Of a stretch of 15,733 nucleotides of DNA, positions 14,048 through 15,733 are shown piece by piece (position 1 is the first letter of the stretch; the number at the start of each line of letters is the position of its first letter). The position numbers and the translations under genes are program-made. Origin of the DNA: Rhodobiaceae bacterium. Lineage in GTDB: Bacteria; Pseudomonadota; Alphaproteobacteria; Parvibaculales; Parvibaculaceae. The notes below the pieces were generated by a model. The model ran no database searches. It saw only the letters and a list, made by a program, of their open reading frames with translations, and had not been told where the DNA came from. The DNA is taken from assembly GCA_002746275.1 (NCBI GenBank), contig NVWR01000003.1:322476-338208 (forward strand), in the 5' to 3' direction.

Positions 14048-14779
14048 TTACCTCGCTGCCTGTTGCATTTGAAGTGTGCGCACCCGACGGCGCAAAATCT
14101 CAGCCCGCATGCGGACCAAAAGCACAGCCACAAAAAACAACGTAAAGCCAATCGCACCGATCAGAAGAGGCCACAGCAGGGACGGATGGATGGTAGGCCC
14201 ATCAAGACGAAACACACTCGTGGGCTGGTGAAGCGTGTTCCACCAATCAACGGAGAACCGAATGATGGGCAGATTGACAGCCCCCACAAGGGCAAACACC
14301 GCCGCCACGCGCGCCGCGCGATTAGGATCTTCAATGGTCGCCCACAGCGCCATATAGCCCAGATAAAGGAAAAACAGGATCAAGACCGATGTCAGGCGCG
14401 CATCCCAAACCCAATAAGTCCCCCACATGGGCTTGCCCCACAGCGCCCCGGTGACGAGTGCCAGGAACGTGAACGCGGCCCCAATGGGCGCGGCCGACTT
14501 CGCCGCAACATCGGCCAAAGGATGACGGAATATCAGAGCCATCGCGCTCGCAAAGGCCATCAGCCCGTACCCGAACTGAGAGAGCCAGGCGGTGGGCACG
14601 TGGATGTACATCATCCGCACACTCTCGCCCTGCTGATAGTCGGCAGGCGCGACAAACACCCCGAGATAAAGCCCGGTCCCCATGCTCAAGAGCGCAATCG
14701 TCCAGAGGTAAGGCAGGGCAATACCGGAATAGGCCATAAACCGCGTGGGGTTGGCATATGTGTGAAGCGACCAAGTCAT
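14048..14779 (-). CDS. ccmC: Haem-handling membrane protein CcmC
   Basis: CcmC presents haem on the periplasmic side and passes it to CcmE. With the ATG at 14779 the product is 243 aa with six membrane spans. The two haem-ligand histidines are His60 (MMYIHVPTAW) and His184 (WWNTLHQPTS), the same numbers as in E. coli CcmC, and the Trp-rich periplasmic motif is at 114-126 (WGKPMWGTYWVWD). The frame is open upstream to 14899, but those 40 residues overlap ccmB and do not look like protein; the usual family start near SLHTYANPTRF supports 14779. The start overlaps the stop of a tiny ORF (ATGA, 14776-14779). No Shine-Dalgarno is seen. Confidence 0.96.
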   Translation of the reverse strand: MTWSLHTYANPTRFMAYSGIALPYLWTIALLSMGTGLYLGVFVAPADYQQGESVRMMYIHVPTAWLSQFGYGLMAFASAMALIFRHPLADVAAKSAAPIGAAFTFLALVTGALWGKPMWGTYWVWDARLTSVLILFFLYLGYMALWATIEDPNRAARVAAVFALVGAVNLPIIRFSVDWWNTLHQPTSVFRLDGPTIHPSLLWPLLIGAIGFTLFFVAVLLVRMRAEILRRRVRTLQMQQAAR

Positions 14780-14856
14780 GAGGCTTTGATGTAGCGCGTG
14801 CGCCGCGGCTGGGCAAGTTGGGGCCCCCGGGCAATCTGACGCACAATCGGGTTCAT
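14776..14856 (-). CDS. Tiny ORF (26 aa) coupled between ccmB and ccmC
   Basis: An ATG at 14856 overlaps the ccmB stop (ATGA, 14853-14856) and its own TGA overlaps the ccmC ATG (ATGA, 14776-14779), so the ORF fills the ccmB-ccmC gap exactly. The 26-residue product begins [16 protein letters not shown] and ends RRTRYIKAS; it is basic and has no membrane span. I know of no ccm subunit like it. It may be a real small protein, a coupling cistron that carries ribosomes from ccmB to ccmC, or chance. Three of the other four ccm junctions seen here are either the same ATGA overlap or a 3-nt gap, which supports real translation. Confidence 0.45.
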   Translation of the reverse strand: MNPIVRQIARGPQLAQPRRTRYIKAS

Positions 14857-15527
14857 CGCAGGTTCGCCCGAAGTGCCGCGGCCCCTCCCACGGGGCCAAG
14901 AACCAGCGATACCAGTGTCACCGCCCCCAACAACAGAAGCGAGCGACCGCCAAGATCGCCCGGAACCGCAATCAGCGCCGCCCGGGTAGCACTGACCCCA
15001 AAAATCAGCACCGGCACATAGAACGGCAACACCAGCAGCGAAATCAGCAGCCCGCCGCGCCGCACCCCCACCGCAAGGGCCGCCCCCACGGCCCCCAGAA
15101 GCGACAAAGCCGGAGAACCGATCGCCATGGCCAGCATCAAGGGGCCCATGCCCTCCAGCGGGAGATTGAGCAACAACCCAAGAACAGGCGCCGCCACGAT
15201 CAACGGCAGTCCGGTTGTGAGCCAATGCCCAAACGCCTTGGCGAGAACCACCAGTTCCAGAGACAGGCCTCCCATCAGGAATAGGTCCAGCGTGCCGTCC
15301 TCCTGATCCGCCTGAAACAGCCGGTCAAGGGTCAGCAGGGCTGAGAGCAGAAGGGCGACCCACAACATGCCCGGCGCAATACGAGTGAGCAGATTGAGAT
15401 CCGGCCCCACCCCCAAGGGAACAATGGAAATGGTGATCAGGAAGAAGAAGACGGCCATGCCACCGCCGCCGCCAACGCGGATGGCAAGGCGAACCTCCCG
15501 ACCGATAAGGGCGAAAAACGCGTTCAT
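14853..15527 (-). CDS. ccmB: Haem exporter ABC permease CcmB
   Basis: CcmB is the membrane subunit that pairs with the ATPase CcmA; with CcmC it releases haem-loaded CcmE. The 224-aa product has six predicted membrane spans and the family pattern [20 protein letters not shown] (about 36-55), then [18 protein letters not shown] (about 67-84). The length fits the usual 220 or so. The N-terminal loop contains five glycines in a row ([11 protein letters not shown]), a slight oddity. Its ATG overlaps the ccmA stop (ATGA, 15524-15527) and its stop overlaps the tiny ORF that precedes ccmC. Confidence 0.95.
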   Translation of the reverse strand: MNAFFALIGREVRLAIRVGGGGGMAVFFFLITISIVPLGVGPDLNLLTRIAPGMLWVALLLSALLTLDRLFQADQEDGTLDLFLMGGLSLELVVLAKAFGHWLTTGLPLIVAAPVLGLLLNLPLEGMGPLMLAMAIGSPALSLLGAVGAALAVGVRRGGLLISLLVLPFYVPVLIFGVSATRAALIAVPGDLGGRSLLLLGAVTLVSLVLGPVGGAAALRANLR

Positions 15528-15733
15528 AAGACACCGTCCATCGCAGGCGTCTGATCAGACCGCCCGGCTTGCCCCAACTCAAGCCGCTTTGCAGTCTCAA
15601 TGCCCAACTCAACATGAGACGCTGCAACAATAAGACCCCCGCGCGCCATATGTGCCGTCATCAACCCGGCCAACGCCGTGACATTTGCAGCATCAAGCGA
15701 CACCGTCGGCTCGTCCAACAGCCAAAGAGGCCG
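15524..15733 (-). CDS. ccmA: Haem exporter ATP-binding protein CcmA, C-terminal fragment
   Basis: Only the last 69 residues are in the window; the gene runs off the right edge. They begin [17 protein letters not shown], which is the Walker B strand (LWLLDEP) and D-loop (SLD) of an ABC ATPase, and continue to the switch histidine in [10 protein letters not shown]. The position directly before ccmB with an ATGA overlap makes it CcmA, the ATPase whose hydrolysis frees holo-CcmE from CcmC. There is a short C-terminal tail after the H-loop, normal for the family. The Walker A and signature motifs lie outside the window. Confidence 0.93.
   Translation of the reverse strand, partial: RPLWLLDEPTVSLDAANVTALAGLMTAHMARGGLIVAASHVELGIETAKRLELGQAGRSDQTPAMDGVL

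Noticed and set aside
13898..14794. 298-codon plus-strand frame across ccmC and ccmD
   Set aside because: Antisense to two certain genes; long only because the ccm genes avoid the matching reverse codons.
14780..14899. 40-codon N-terminal extension of CcmC
   Set aside because: Overlaps ccmB, has a cysteine- and proline-rich translation unlike CcmC, and the known haem-ligand numbering (His60, His184) fits the start at 14779.
1..15733. CRISPR array, tRNA, rRNA, insertion sequence or prophage
   Set aside because: No spaced direct repeats, cloverleaf, transposase or integrase-like reading frame was seen on either strand.

Overview
The window is a continuous stretch of alphaproteobacterial chromosome, moderately GC-rich and gene-dense. 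No mobile element, CRISPR array, rRNA or tRNA was seen. The gene content (ffh, an AroQ chorismate mutase, rpsP, rimM and trmD in a row; dapF, mtaB, ftsY and yciB in a row; a ccmABCDG run) and the CtrA-like boxes point to Alphaproteobacteria, perhaps Hyphomicrobiales or Parvibaculales. The order-level guess is weak.

Layout. Positions 1-3083 (minus strand) hold a translation and protein-targeting operon read as ffh > chorismate mutase > rpsP > rimM > trmD, with trmD cut by the left edge. Positions 3241-4614 hold a GNAT acetyltransferase (minus), a very small flagellar rod/hook-like protein (plus, 87 aa) and a stand-alone CinA C-terminal-domain protein (minus) that lacks a lysine normally found in active NMN deamidases. 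Positions 4761-6083 (minus) encode a polysaccharide flippase-type membrane protein. Positions 6326-10135 (plus) hold dapF > mtaB > ftsY > yciB/ispZ, every junction a 1- or 4-nt start/stop overlap. Positions 10139-11817 (minus) hold a NUDIX hydrolase coupled to a DUF2332 protein. A 355-nt non-coding stretch with hairpins precedes marR (12173-12730, plus), which ends in a clear terminator. Next come an unrecognised 135-aa protein (minus), and then a cytochrome c maturation run read ccmA > ccmB > tiny ORF > ccmC > ccmD > ccmG (15733-13329, minus), with ccmA cut by the right edge.

How the genes work together. Ffh and FtsY are the two GTPases of co-translational membrane targeting and lie about 5.4 kb apart. 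RpsP, RimM and TrmD serve 30S assembly and tRNA modification; MtaB also modifies tRNA. The Ccm proteins export haem and keep the apocytochrome haem-binding cysteines reduced. Most genes have no strong Shine-Dalgarno sequence and seem to rely on overlapping stops and starts. The exceptions are rpsP, marR, the GNAT gene and the TTG-started cinA and NUDIX genes.

The least ordinary items are: a 26-codon ORF fitted between ccmB and ccmC by an ATGA overlap at each end; two CtrA-like boxes, one before the mini flagellar-like gene and one before the unknown 135-aa gene; a terminator-like hairpin with a competing alternative hairpin in the marR leader, with no gene before it; the CinA active-site change; and a MarR protein with a histone-H1-like tail. 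I did not find a clear new multi-gene system.
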